Source: Cristatella mucedo
Taxonomy: Eukaryota; Bryozoa; Phylactolaemata; Cristatellidae
Length of the DNA stretch: 64,000 nucleotides
Direction: 5' to 3'
Assembly: GCA_009760855.2 (NCBI GenBank)
Contig: WPIO01000054.1
Location: 1,731,001 to 1,795,000 of the forward strand
Positions within the stretch are counted from its first letter, which is position 1. Each line of letters starts with the position of its first letter. The notes under the pieces are model-generated. The model was not told the origin of the DNA, did not search any database, and saw only the letters and a program-made list of their open reading frames with translations. Positions 31,197-42,575 of this stretch are shown in pieces. The position numbers and the translations under genes are program-made.

Positions 31197-31206
31197 TCTC
31201 TATAAA
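31197..31206. promoter_or_regulatory. 10-bp divergent promoter, zinc protein / integrase
   Basis: TCTCTATAAA lies between two start codons facing away from each other, giving TATAAA before the integrase ATG and TATAGAG before the opposite one. Confidence 0.5.
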
Positions 31207-32076
31207 ATGTCGTTTTTAACTCTAAATGAAAGAAAAAAATAAGGTAAATTCAATCCTGACTCAGATATAAGTCAAGTATTCAAACCAAGACCTAAGAAAA
31301 TTCCACAAGGTTTCATTAATATTGTTAAGCCTAATGAAAATCATCAAGCAGAAATTTTATACATGCCTAATGATTCTGGATATAAATATGCACTTAGTGT
31401 TATTGATGTTGCTAGCAGATTTAAAAATTTAAGATCTCTTAAAACAAAGACTTCTAAAGAAGTAAAAAAAGCAATAATAGATATTTACAATAAAGGTCCT
31501 TTGAAGCGGCCAAAGAAAATTACAGTAGATCCAGGATCAGAGTTTAAAGGTGAGTTTGCTAAAGAAATGAAAAAACATGAAACACAAATTATTGAAGGAA
31601 CTAGTAAAAAGAGTGTTGCATTAGTTGAAAGAATGAATAGAACAGTTACTGATAGAGCATTTATTGCTCAGTATGAAAAAGAAATAGAAAGTATAAATAA
31701 AGGAGAATATACTAGAAACAGAGAGTGGATTGATTATTTACCAAAGATTATTGATTATCTAAATAATAGTGTTACGAAAGCAATAGGTGAAAAACCTGTT
31801 AAAGCGATAAAAAAAGTAAAACTAAAGAAACCAAAATATCATAGAAAAGTAGGAGAACAAGAACCGTTATTAGAACTTGAAACGACTGTTAGATATTTAT
31901 TAGAACCAGGTGGAGGAGAAGATGAAAAGAGAAGAAGAGCTACAGACCCAATATGGAGTTTAACTAAACATACTATTGTTAGAATAATGGTATTGCAAGA
32001 ACAAGCTGTTAGATATTGGGTAAATGATGTTAAGAGAAGTTTTGTTAGAGAGGAATTACAAGTTGTTAAGCCTTAG
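31207..32076 (+). pseudogene. Retrovirus-like (rve) integrase, one in-frame stop
   Basis: The ATG at 31207 follows CTATAAA. A TAA at 31240 interrupts after 11 codons, and the same frame is then open to 32076. Core blocks: Q-A-E-I-L-Y-M at the first catalytic position, YALSVIDVASRF, VDPGSEFKGEF (second acidic residue) and ALVERMNRT (Glu). The first acidic residue, normally Asp in Polinton integrases, is Glu here. The C-terminal region ending YWVNDVKRSFVREEL resembles the SH3-like tail of this family. The enzyme would insert the element into host DNA. It lies at the right end of the element. Confidence 0.88.
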
Positions 32077-32353
32077 AAGAGTCTGGACTTTCTAATGGTT
32101 CAATTATTATTTCATCGGATTCTTCTTTAGTTACTTTGTCATCGTCTAATGCATAAACAATCTTTGAAACTAAGTTATGATTTAATTGAAGAGAAGATCT
32201 TTTCCTTCTATCAATTTGTGATATTGTAATATCTATTGAGATTATCATTGTTGCTAAACTTCCTAAAACAGTTACTACATGAAAAAGGTCCTCATGTTTT
32301 GGAATATAAGTACTGGTTACTGTAATTGCAAGAGATAGTAAGATACCTATAAA
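32066..32353 (-). CDS. Small viral membrane protein, 5' end lost
   Basis: The minus-strand frame is open from 32353. Two hydrophobic segments (FIGILLSLAITVT and VVTVLGSLATMII) are joined by a short polar loop with KHED. A basic stretch (DRRKRSS) and an acidic tail containing IIIEPLESPDSSKA follow. A Met occurs only at 32248, inside the second segment, so the start probably lay further left in reading direction and is gone. The tail motif matches the end of the gene at 20308. It overlaps the integrase end by 11 bp. Confidence 0.5.
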   Translation of the reverse strand, partial: FIGILLSLAITVTSTYIPKHEDLFHVVTVLGSLATMIISIDITISQIDRRKRSSLQLNHNLVSKIVYALDDDKVTKEESDEIIIEPLESPDSSKA

Positions 32354-32400
32354 TTAAAAACAGTATCTAATGCGTATTAGTTTAGTTAAACAACCTTTAA

Positions 32401-33354
32401 TTCTGTACCCAGGCTGGGTTCGGTTGGCTGGGACCGGACGGCTACAGTGAGGGTTAGGGTCACCGGCTAGGCCGGGGTCAGACCTATGCATTGCCGGATG
32501 TGTGGTGACGAGAGGTCACCGGGGCTCTTGGGTACGGGAAGTTGGCCAAGTAAGTCGTGGTGTTGGAGGCTCGCGGTCTCGCCGAGTTATGCACCTGGAT
32601 TCGTGCAGGCGTGCTCCGGCGATGCTGCCACGCACGCAAGGGAACGAGTACCCAAGGCCCGAGCGGAGCTGGATAGCTCGCTCGTTGTTGACTTGTTTAT
32701 ACCGCGTTCCCCGTGTAGCGTGTTCGTGACCCCCCCCCCGTGTGTTGGCGTCTTTCGGTGGAAGCTTACGACTGTGGTAGTTATCGACTCGGACTAGTCA
32801 GCAGTTACTCAGCCAGCCGGGTTTTGGACGGCGTACGCTCGTACTGTTGGACTCGGAGTCGGTACAACGACAGGACTGCAGAAGCCGACTGACCCCAACT
32901 AACACGTTTGTTCGCGCTTGCTGCGTCATCTTGCGCTCCCATAGTGTATAATGTATAGGACCCTCCCTGTGGACTTGTTTAGTTTACCCGCTGTTGTTGG
33001 CGCATGCGTTATCATTAAGAGGTCTAACCTGACGGCCGCTTGTCTTACCCTAACTCGGAGGCATGGCGAGCGGCAGCGTGGCCGGAGTATAGCGGGGTTT
33101 GGCGGGAAACAGCCCCTGACCGCTGGAACCCGGTTACAATTCTATGATTGTCTAAAAGTATTTGATTATACTTGGTATTTGCGTATTTGGTTCGAAGGTC
33201 TGACATTGTCCTATATTAATAAAAAAAATTTTATTAATCGTATTACGTCATGTACTAAACTTAGACTGTTGGGGAATTCCTTATATATCACGTGAGTAGG
33301 AGTTATCTTGCTTTCCAAAATGGCCTCTTGCGATGAAATAGCGTTCGTTTTCGA
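32401..33354. other. No gene recognised; return to GC-rich host DNA
   Basis: Base composition changes abruptly at about 32400. A C8 run lies near 32731. Two overlapping open frames near 32486-32797 look like shadows of GC-rich DNA. It could be the leader of another retroelement, but I see no motif. Confidence 0.5.
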
Positions 33355-34678
33355 TAATAATAATAATAATAATAATAATTCACTTGATAAAGCGCCCTCA
33401 GAGAACATAATCTCTCTCTATGCGCTTTAGATTTGCTGTAAAGTGAAATGCAATAGAATGGTAAGTAAAATCATGCTTGAAAAACAAACGAAATGAATAA
33501 TATGGTTAGGGGTGACATGCACAGGGTCAGCATGCAAATGTGGTTAGTGGCAGCATGCACAGTGTCAGCACTCATAAGCACATCAAAGACGAATCACAGG
33601 GACCCACTAAATGCTGTCCTAAATAGGTGTGTTTTTAGGTTTCTTTTAAATGTGGTCAGGTCAGGGGATGTTCTGACGCAGGTAGGGGGAGGGAGTTCCA
33701 GGCTTTGGGAGCATGCGAACTAAATGCACGGTCTCCAAAGGATTTGAGATTTGTACGCGGTATTTCTAGACTGTTGGATTCCGAAAAGCGGGTGGTACGA
33801 TGCTTGGCCTGATGGGGTAGTATATCTAACAGATAGGCTGGAGCCAAAGAATGAAGTGACCTAAAAGTGAGCGACAAAACCTTGAAGTCAATCCGTTGCT
33901 TGACTGGTAGCCAGAGCAGGTCGGCGAGAAGTGGAGTAATGTGGCAACTGCGACGCTCACGACAGACAAGCCTGGCTGCAGAGTTTTGCACCAGCTGCAA
34001 TCGCCTGATCGCACATGCTGGTAGGCCAGTAAGCAGTGAGTTGCAGAAGTCGAGACGAGATGTCACGAATGCATGGACCAACTTGGACGTGGTATCCTTA
34101 TCTAAACAAGCCCGAATTTTAGCAATGTTATGAAGCTGAAAATAGGCTGATTTGACTGTGGAGCTGATGTGGTCGTCTAACGAGAGGTAGCTTTGGAATA
34201 TGACACCTAGATTTCGAGCTGATTCGACAGGAGATATGCTGGCAGAGCCAATTTTGAGCGTCAGCCTTTCCAATTTCAGAATTACACTGGGTTTTCCCAT
34301 AACTAGTAAGTTAGTTTTATCATCGTTTAGTTTTATAAAAATTTGCTGCCATCCATGTGCGGATGTCATCAATGCATGCAGCAAGTGAGTTGAGAGAATT
34401 TGAGGTGCTCGAAGGGTGGGAGGGATCAAAGCAAAGGTACAACTGAGTGTCATCTGCATAGAATTGAAAGCCTACATTGTGCTTGGCAATCACATCAGCA
34501 AGATGGGGAGATAGGGATAGTGATAGTATAGATAGAGAGAGTATGAATCGTGAAAAGAACCGGACCTAGCACGGAGCCCTGAGGTACCCCATATTTCAGA
34601 ATTACCTCGGATGATCTTGGTCCATTCACGTCAATACTCTGGAGTCTCCCACTGAGATAGGACCTGAACCACTGCAGC
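33355..34678 (-). mobile_element. LINE-A copy 3, 5'-truncated, minus strand
   Basis: The 3' (ATT)n tail at 33355-33380 and the GCGCCCTCAGAGAAC hairpin-like end lead into the RT C-terminal half on the minus strand (open 34459-33656), nearly identical to copy 2. The core palm is partly present around 34500-34678, with a GATAG-rich insertion near 34505-34545. A frameshift lies near 34490 and another near 33690. Confidence 0.9.
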
Positions 34679-34679
34679 T

Positions 34680-35050
34680 GACTATTAATATGGCTGCAAG
34701 GCTAATAATCAAGTCCCAGAGGTTCGAGCACGTGTCTCCTTTGCTAAAAGAGATAGGATGGATGCCGGTTGAGCAACGGGTACAGAGCAAAGTTCTTGCG
34801 CTGACCCACAAGGCCCGCCACGGCTTCACTAGCGTACGTACGCTACGTACCTAGCTGAACTGCTGCACCAGTTTCAGCCTCTTCGCTCCCTCAGGTCTTG
34901 TATGGAACAGGACATTAGCTGTTCCATTCCTCCGCTTAAAGACCGTTGGCGACAGAAGCTTTAGCTCTACAGGTCCTAGACTGTGAAACTCGCTTCCGCA
35001 ATTTTTACGAAGCAACTACTCTCCTGCTGCCGACTATGGCTCATCCTTTC
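34680..35050 (+). mobile_element. LINE-B fragment: RT C-terminal region of a different L2/CR1-like element
   Basis: The plus-strand translation begins with NMAARLI, then HVSPLLKEIGWMPVEQRV, KVLALTHKARHG, and further on a LWNSLPQFLR block. This is the standard C-terminal part of CR1/L2 RTs, but it differs clearly from LINE-A. It directly abuts the 5' end of LINE-A copy 3 in opposite orientation. Confidence 0.75.
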
Positions 35051-36569
35051 CAGCCATCCTGAGCTGCTACTTCTATGCTACTCACTACCTCAACCACTCT
35101 CCTGATTCTGCTATGCTTCTCACTTTCTCTTTGTAGCGTGAGACGAAGTCTGTTGGCTACCGAATGCGTACCGAAAGCCGCTTCGGCTGTGAGTTCGCTA
35201 TACAAAACTCTCCTGCGTAGCACCCACATAGTCTTTATGGCTTTGTGGAGTTACAGACGGAGATGCATTACATTAGAGTACTAATGCTTGCCTAAGAATA
35301 CTACTCATCTGCATGTGTGTCCTTGCTGACGTGGATGACGGTTTACAGCACGGCTTACAGCAGCCCGCTGCTACTCTCAGGCTCGACGTTCGGAGCTTCG
35401 CCGCCGATTTGGCTCGCAAGCCCCAGCGCAGCTCGCGTGAGCCTCGCTTTCAACGACGCCTACACCTCAATTGCTTCCTGGCTCGAAGCCTCCAGCGAAA
35501 CTGACTGTCTACGACGTCGGACTTCGACCTGTGTGCCGCTTAAGCAAAAATTGTACACACACGCGACCTCTTCCTGGTCATTATAATTCAGTAACCGAGA
35601 ATCCCGCGATATCTCGCGAGTCATAGTCTGGCCAACGTAGCATCACGCCGCTATTTCCGAGATAGCACGCAACACGCGACGAGACTTCACAATCACTCGC
35701 CCAACAAGAAACTTTTAGAATGATGCGTTTTTTTTAATTAGAAACCATCCGCTCAATGTTTAGCACTCATGCGCACTACTAGCAAGTCGCAAAAAAAATG
35801 CCAGGCTTGCTGCAGCCGACGCCAGCCTCTCGCGCTTGCGCAACCATTTGAGGTCGAAAAATGGTTTTGGCTCGTTCAATTCGGTGCCTAAAGGCGTTCT
35901 TCTTTCGGCGGAGTCCGACCTTGACCTAGACATCCGACACGCTGCGACCGCCGCGGTACCGCTACTGGCAAGCGCCTGCCTACAGCAACCAGCCAGACCA
36001 AGTGTCGAAATCGTAGCGCTAAGTCAATGAGGCTAAGCAATAACCACTAGACTAGTCAAAACCAGCATAGCTCCAACGATAGCAGCGAGCGAGGTTCGTC
36101 CCAGAATGGAGACGGACAAGACGAGTTGGCTGGAAGCTGCTCCGGATGAAGTCGTCGACCGGACCGGAGCGGAAGTCGTAATTTTGGGTATTGACCTAGA
36201 ACTTGCGTACGAGCCGGCTGTGGTAGACAAAAGAACATCAATCGCCGTCTCGTTTAAAGCCCACGGAATCGTTCCCTGAAAATACGAAAGTGGTTCAGGG
36301 CACGTTTGAGATTACGCAAGCGGAAGTGTAAGTGAGCCAACTATCGACCGACTCGCGGAGACCGGCTTGCTTAAAATGGTCGATAGAATTCTCAGAGGAC
36401 ACAAACTGGAACCCGTTGCGACCGCTCGCTGTCACCGTCAGCTTGTTTACAAGGAGTCATGCCAGGTCATAGCTGTAGGAAAATCCGTATTACATTATTA
36501 GTGCGACACCGGTCTGTTGACTCTATATTTCGAAACGATCGTGCAGATATGTAGTATGTTACAGAAACT
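35051..36569. other. No gene recognised
   Basis: Overlapping open frames of 60-90 codons on both strands, without a domain. Nothing else was seen. Confidence 0.45.
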
Positions 36570-37030
36570 CGGGATTCGTTAGACAAAAGCACCACAGCCA
36601 AGCTGGTCCGCGCATGTGTGACATGTCCCGCCTCTATCCATGTTACTACTCGAACTTGCCCCTACCGTCTGTGCAATCACACGCTCACAGTTGGAGCAAA
36701 ACTCCTCATCTAGGCTTGCCTGTCGCGGAACAGCATATACGCTGAAGTATTACATAACTTATTGACAACCAGTACTGGCTCAACCTCAAGAAGAGAATCG
36801 ACTGTAAGATTCTGTGCGTGACTTTAAGGACGCTTCCTTGTCGTGCTCTCGCCAACCTGTGCGAGATACTTCCTAATCAAGCTTCGTACTGTACCAATCG
36901 TTCGTCTGAGCTGTGAGTCTAACCAACCTCGAATCCACTATAGAGACGATGCCTTCAATTTGTGTTCTCTCAAGGCCCAGAACGAACTGTATTCAACCAA
37001 CTTCCCTGACGTTTCGATTTCCCTGAGTTT
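36570..37030 (+). mobile_element. LINE-A remnant, strongly decayed
   Basis: Nucleotide stretches such as GCCAAGCTGGTCCGCGCATG and TGTGCAATCACACGCTCACA align with the RT C-terminal part of LINE-A (compare 7120-7250). No frame is preserved. Confidence 0.65.
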
Positions 37031-38243
37031 ACTAAATATGAAAGGATGATTAAGACCTACCTGATCTTCAAAAAGGTTGCTCATTCTGGATACTATCATA
37101 CCAATATGGACATATTTGGTCGGCTCATATTTGATAGCTGCAGCCAAAACGTGGGTCGTTAAAAAAGAAAGATGACAATCTGCAAGTGAATATTGCAGCA
37201 CTCTGTGGAACCATTTCTTTTTAAAATCTTCATGGCGTCTTCACCTAGAAGTGGTCTGCAGTTGGTTACCGACGTCCTAATCTGTGCTAATCTTAGTAAG
37301 AGATTGAGCTATAGCATGCAGTGGACGAAGCCAGGATTTTCTCGTAGTGGAAGACTCGCAAAATTTTCATGTAGGGGACAAGACCTTAATGTTTTTGCGT
37401 GAGCGGGGATAGACCCGCAATTTATAAAAAAAAAATTACTAGACAAAACCACGGTGTATATTCTTCGCGAACTCATCGGTGGCTCATCAAGTGGAATTCA
37501 GATAGAATTTCTTCGTCGGGGACAGGCGGGAGCATAGGAGTAGCGGAGCGATCCAGGTCGCAGTCCCGTGGTAGCCAGGGGGTGGCAGATACCCCTGCCA
37601 CCCCTTGGCTCCACCACTGATAACATATCTACGAAAGCAAACGTTGAGGCATGAATTGTAGCTATAAAGTAACTCATGACTAACTCTAAAGCCTAAAACT
37701 GCTTTTGCAGTGTCAAAGCTAGGATTACAGCCAAATTATCAGTGTTTTCGTCCTGATTGTGACTGATTGCGATAGAAGCCATCCTTGAGTTTGATTACCC
37801 TAATAAATTTACAATTTTGCCAGGGAAAGGACACACAAGGTAACCCAGTGTCTTTCACTTGTTTTCTTCAAGACCACGTGAGCATCAAATGTTTGTAAGT
37901 AGGTAGCTGTCTGAGCCAGCTGCTGCTCTGCTCAAAGTCAGAGCTAGGGTTAAATGGCAAGTAGGGAAAATATAAATAGCAATTATAAAAGTAACGACAA
38001 TAATAAGTCTTGTGTACAGCATCCTAAGAGAACTTGATCTATATCCATTCGCTTTGCAGCTTTCTGTCACTGAAGCAATAACCAACATTTAATGACAAAC
38101 AAGATATCTGCCAAGACAAGCATTAAAAAGCACGCAAGAAGCCGCTGTTGCGGCTGCTTCTATGTAGGACCCCCGTTAAGAAACAGGCACTTAATCGGCA
38201 CACGCAAGCAAAGCGCATATGAAAAAGCTAAGCTCAACGGGGT

Positions 38244-38311
<68 letters not shown>

Positions 38312-40263
38312 CATATATTTATACATACACGGTATAGATATATATGTGCGTGAATGTGTGTGCTCGAGCAATCGCGAATGTGTTAGTGAGTGCGTTCGTG
38401 CATGTGCGTGTAGAAAGAAAAAAGATCACTCTTGCTCTCTAAGTTGAGACGTACACGGTTTCACGATGCGAAATCACCCAAAAGTAGCAATATCTATCAA
38501 ATTCAATTTTCTCGTAAGATTAAATAATTAAATGATAATAAAGTAATCTAAATGCATAATAAATAAATAATATATAATAGCTAATATGATGTAATACATC
38601 ATAAACAAATAAATAATAATCATAAATGATTTTGAATTCAATTTGGTCAGAAAAAATCTGACGCTGATTGGCCTCTTCGTTAAGAGTAGGTGCGGGCATT
38701 CGCTAGTCGATCTTCGGCTAAGCTTTCTCGGAAACGGTAAATATGTGAACGTAAACCTGCTGCCACGCCTTTAGCTAAGTTTTCGACAGCTAAATGGACT
38801 TCGTGTAGCGCTAAGTGGGAAACCAACGCAGCAGTGCTGAGTACTTTGGGCTTGCTTGGATTTCGGTCTAACGAAACTACAACCGAGCGATCGCGGAATA
38901 TTTCGGCCTTTTACCGTTACAACGAAGATGTCTTCGCCTTTCACGGTGGGAATCTGCTCAAAATTCACGCTCTTGCCTTGCACTTGCACTTGAATGGGAT
39001 TTTCGCCGTTTCGTATATTCTCCAGTGCTAACCTGCAACAACAGGGCACCTGTCTGCAGCGCCTGACAAAGTAATTGCCGCTGCCGCTGCCGCTGCTGCT
39101 TCCTCAGGAGCCGAGAGTTCAAGGGTCACGTGCATTCAAGAGACGAGTGCGGTTGGCGCGCCACATACGCGAAGCAATGATGCTGCAAGGACTCTATTTT
39201 CAGTTGCGGGGGAACAGTATCTCAAGCGAGTTGATTCGCCACTATTTTTTAATAAAACTACTAATATATATTTATTATAGATATGCATATATTTGTAATT
39301 ACCAATTGATTAGTTAATTAATAGTTAATAATTGCAAGAAATTTAGCGAAATCCTTGCAATAGCCAAGACCAGCAAACCAGTGAATTTCACGAATGACAC
39401 TTTAAAGTTCTGCTTCGAGCAAACCCTAACGCGGTCAAGGTAACCGGTGTCAAAGCCGGTGTTTAAAAAAGAACAATAGCTAAACCTGCCAATCAACCTG
39501 CTTTCACGCTTGAAGATCAGTGCGGACACGCATGCTGTTCCTCTGAAGGTTCTGAACGCAGAAATGTGACTTCAAAAATTGCACCTACAATACTTTGAGC
39601 TTTGCTTGAGCTTCTCGGTCTCATCTTAACAGCAGCACTTCGCGTGCTACTGGCATTTCAATTCCCAGAACTTCGTGACTTTCTGTCGTTGCCTTCTTAC
39701 CGAGAACGTTTATGTCGAGAACTGCGTAGCGTCTTTGGAGAGTTTCCTTCTTCTTCGCGTCTCTCACTTCCCGTTAGCGTCATGCTTGCATTTTGTTCGA
39801 TCGCGGCAGCGTCGGGCGGCAGCGCTCTAACCTCTAGCCTCGGCAAAAAGTTTCTACTTGTCCATTCGAGCCGAATCTCGCTGTACTGCATCATTAAAGG
39901 TTAATTTGCATACAGCAAATAAAACAATCAGAGTGGCTGCAAAACGAACAGATAATTAAGTGGATGTATAGGTGACTAATCATTATAAAAAGATTACTTA
40001 TAACATATAATAATTATAAATAAGTAAATTGCTAAATCAGTATTATCATATACATTTATTTGCTGGATAGTATGATATACTATAATAGATATATACTTAT
40101 GAGTCCTTGTTAAGATATAAATAGAACGCCAATCTTTTCTTCGTCGACCGAATAGAGTTACGAAGAGATTGAAATTACACGACAGAAATGTGTGATGGCT
40201 GTCGCAGCAATGCTTTAAGATACATGTTGGTGAGTGATTTCTGACAGAGCCTACGATCTAGTT
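37031..40263. other. No gene recognised
   Basis: Unassigned DNA with AT-rich parts (38500-38640, 39900-40130). Short open frames lack domains. Confidence 0.45.
38249..38308. repeat. (TA)n microsatellite
   Basis: Perfect TA run of about 30 units, followed by TGTG-rich sequence. Confidence 0.95.
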
Positions 40264-40422
40264 GGGCCGTGATAGCCGAGAAGGTGAGGTGCTCGCTCTT
40301 CACGGCCGAGGTTACGTGGGTTCGAATCCGGCAGCAGGCGAGCATTCATTGCCAACTGCAAGCGGTGGCGATAGCCTCGAAGGGTCTTCTGCCGCTATGC
40401 AATCGAGGCTGCAACATCAGCT
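40264..40422 (+). repeat. SINE-A copy with intact tRNA-like head
   Basis: The best-preserved A box in the window (TGATAGCCGAGAAGG) and a B box (GGTTCGAATCC), then the TGCAAGCGGTGGCGATAGCC body and an ATCAGCTAA end. The head could fold as a cloverleaf. I call it a SINE rather than a tRNA gene because body and tail are shared with other copies. Confidence 0.8.
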
Positions 40423-41286
40423 AATGTGTACCGCGTCAAAGCGTCATCCCAGCGGGGGGGGGGGCGGTTAAGTCATCCCAGCCGGTGGGGGTGTGAGCGG
40501 TTACGTCGTCACAGTGGAAGCGCTTATGTACTCCCTGCAGCGAGGTGCCACCGTCGTCGCGTTACGCCTTTTTAATCCGGTTCCAACTGTTCGGACGAAC
40601 TTACAACTTTCAGCTGCCGTAGCGTGCGACGATACATTAAACGGGTGGCGAGGTACAGTGGCAGCGGATGCTTGTAGGACTCAAAAAAATCTTTCACGTG
40701 CGACGCGAAACTATTCCGTTCCGTTAGAGCGTCGGCCAGCAGCGACGCAACACTCGACAGAGCGTCGCGCCACAGGCACGAGCCGAGAAATCGAATCAAA
40801 CTTTTTGAATTCGGCATCTCTCTCTTGATTCGTCTGCCATTCGCTTCGCGCGCCGTTTTGCCGCCACGACAGCCTTATCAGAGCGATGGCCACTGCCGAA
40901 GCTTCGGAGAGGAGAGCGTGCCGGCGAGAGGTCGATATCGAGGTCAGCCGTAATCGGAAACGAGGCTCGCCAGTCGGGGTCGAGCTGCCGACGAAAAGTT
41001 CTCGAACGAAAGACGCGCCTTCAGGAGGGGTGCTAAGCATACATACATACATACATACATACATAGGAGATACAGGGCGGGGGTCCTTGGGCCCTTGGGG
41101 TCCTTGGGCCTTCGGGAGGGGCACGCTGAACGGCGGCGGCGAGCACGCGGGCGAGCAGCAGCAGCGCAAGCGCCGGCCAAAGGCCGCCGCCGCCCATCGT
41201 CCTCGACCTTGGGAGCTCGCTACCGTTCCATTGGGCTCCCTCTCGAGCCGCTCAGACTCGTTCCGCGAAGCTCGCGGGCGACTCAC
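40423..41286. other. No defined exon; small repeats
   Basis: Holds a G10-type run near 40453, a (ACAT)n run at 41038-41065, and open frames on both strands typical of GC-rich DNA. The next exon of gene B should lie in or beyond this stretch, but I could not identify it. Confidence 0.4.
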
Positions 41287-41404
41287 GTGAAGATGTGCGC
41301 CGTGCCGTTGAACGTCAGAGCCCCCGCTCCGCTGGCTGTGACATTCGGCCCGCCGGGCGTGGCACCGCTCGTGGACATCAGAGGAAAGATCTCCGGAAGA
41401 GCGC
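41287..41404 (-). CDS. Host gene B, exon 6 seen (phase 1 to 2)
   Basis: The acceptor CTTCCTTGCAG precedes 41404 and the donor GTGAGT follows 41287. The translation contains PNVTASGAGALTFNGTAHIF, with two N-glycosylation sequons (NVT, NGT). The incoming phase matches the preceding exon, and the split codon gives a Cys. The gene continues to the left of this exon, where I lose it. Confidence 0.65.
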
Positions 41405-41539
41405 CTGCAAGGAAGCGGAAGCACCTCGGTAACGGTCCACACCGCCGCTCGCCTGCGCTGAGAGGCAACGCTCGCGCTCTCGCGCGACCGTCGGATCGTC
41501 TTCCACCGTCTTCCTTCCCCGCAGGTGGCGGCGCGATCG

Positions 41540-41666
41540 TTAGTGACCGAGGTCGTCGTCCGTTCGAATCCTCCAGTGGGCGATCGCCAATTGCCAACAG
41601 CATGCACTGGCGATAGCCGTTAAGGCTCTTCTGTCTCTACACAAATGAGGCTTTTAAATCAGCTAA
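41540..41666 (+). repeat. SINE-A copy
   Basis: B box GTTCGAATCC, CACTGGCGATAGCCGTTAAG body, tail ending TTTTAAATCAGCTAA. The head is truncated. It lies in the intron between exons 5 and 6 of gene B. Confidence 0.8.
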
Positions 41667-42575
41667 TTTATCATTATTTAGTATTGTCATTATTTACGTG
41701 TTAACGTTATGATTTATTGTATTATCGTTGTTATTATTATTTACTAATATCCCTATTAATATCGGACGAGCGGCGATCGACTGGAGCGCAAGGCGGAGTG
41801 CAGAGCGGAGGAGACCTACCCATAATGTACAAAGCTCAAAAACCTTGGCAACGCGATTGGACATACGCTGCAATTTCCGAACTTGTAGTCCCGCAGCAGC
41901 GGCGGCGCGAAGTCTCTCTTCCGAGGAGCCGGCGAACGGCTCGACGGGCGACAGATCCGGTGGCGAGAGAGAAGTGCCGGCGTGTGTGAGGAGAAGCCGT
42001 CTGCTCTTCGGCATCGCATTAAAACGCCCTGTTGAAACCCTCGTCGAGCGCGAGAGATGGAGAGAGAGAGAGAGAGGCAGGGAGGGAGCGATAGAGAGCA
42101 GACCGGCCCCAGACTCCTCGGCGAGCCTTGCCATAGAGCTACGACCGTCGTGGCTCGAGCTAGCGCCGAGCCGCCGCCGCCGCCGCTTGGCTGCCGGCCA
42201 CCGGTCCAGAGCTCGGTGCTGCCGCCCGAGATCGATCTGCGAACGTAGCCGGTTCACCGCCGACGAGATCCATCCGCTAACCTAACAGGTTCCGAGGGCT
42301 GAGCTCGGTGCGTCGATTGCGAGCGCGTCCCTCACGCTGCCCTCACCTGCACCGGCGCATGCGCTCTCACTCACTCACCACCCAGTCGGCCCTAAGCCGC
42401 CTCGTTCCCTCCTAGCCGCTAACGTCCAGGGGAGATTTCGTCACTTCCGAGCAGTCGCTTCGGGGGGGGGGGTAGCAGCGCACCAGGAGCGGAAGCTCGG
42501 ACTCTCACTCGGCGGCGTCCCACTTGGAGTTGAAAGAGAGCTCGAGGAGCGAAGGACGAGGAGCGATTTACTTAC
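41667..42575. other. Intron of gene B, nothing further recognised
   Basis: GC-rich sequence with a GAGA run near 42060. The two long opposing frames (41694-42285) are compositional shadows. Confidence 0.45.

Larger units (their letters stand above)
11058..32400. mobile_element. Endogenous Polinton/Maverick (adintovirus-like) element, decayed
   Basis: An AT-rich, intron-free block of about 21.3 kb (about 18.4 kb without the nested LINE) contrasts with the GC-richer flanks. It holds the Polinton core set: protein-primed DNA polymerase B, packaging ATPase, adenain-like protease, double-jelly-roll major capsid, penton-like proteins and integrase. It also holds fibre-like, exonuclease and zinc-ribbon genes. 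Polymerase and integrase lie at opposite ends, as in typical Polintons. I could not find terminal inverted repeats: the right end near 32400 reversed does not match 11058-11160. The termini are therefore lost or outside the recognisable block. Most large genes carry stops or frameshifts, so it is a fossil rather than an active element. Boundaries are set by composition only. Confidence 0.88.

Noticed and set aside
11058..32400. Virophage or poxvirus-like origin instead of Polinton
   Set aside because: The pPolB plus rve integrase plus adenain-type protease combination and the gene layout fit Polinton/adintovirus best. No poxvirus RNA polymerase or capping genes are present.
40264..40340. tRNA gene
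   Set aside because: A and B boxes are good, but the sequence continues into the SINE-A body and tail seen in many copies, so it is a SINE head.
40711..41000. Next exon of gene B at 40.7-41.0 kb
   Set aside because: A minus-strand frame is open, but I found no acceptor in the required phase and the translation has no extracellular character.
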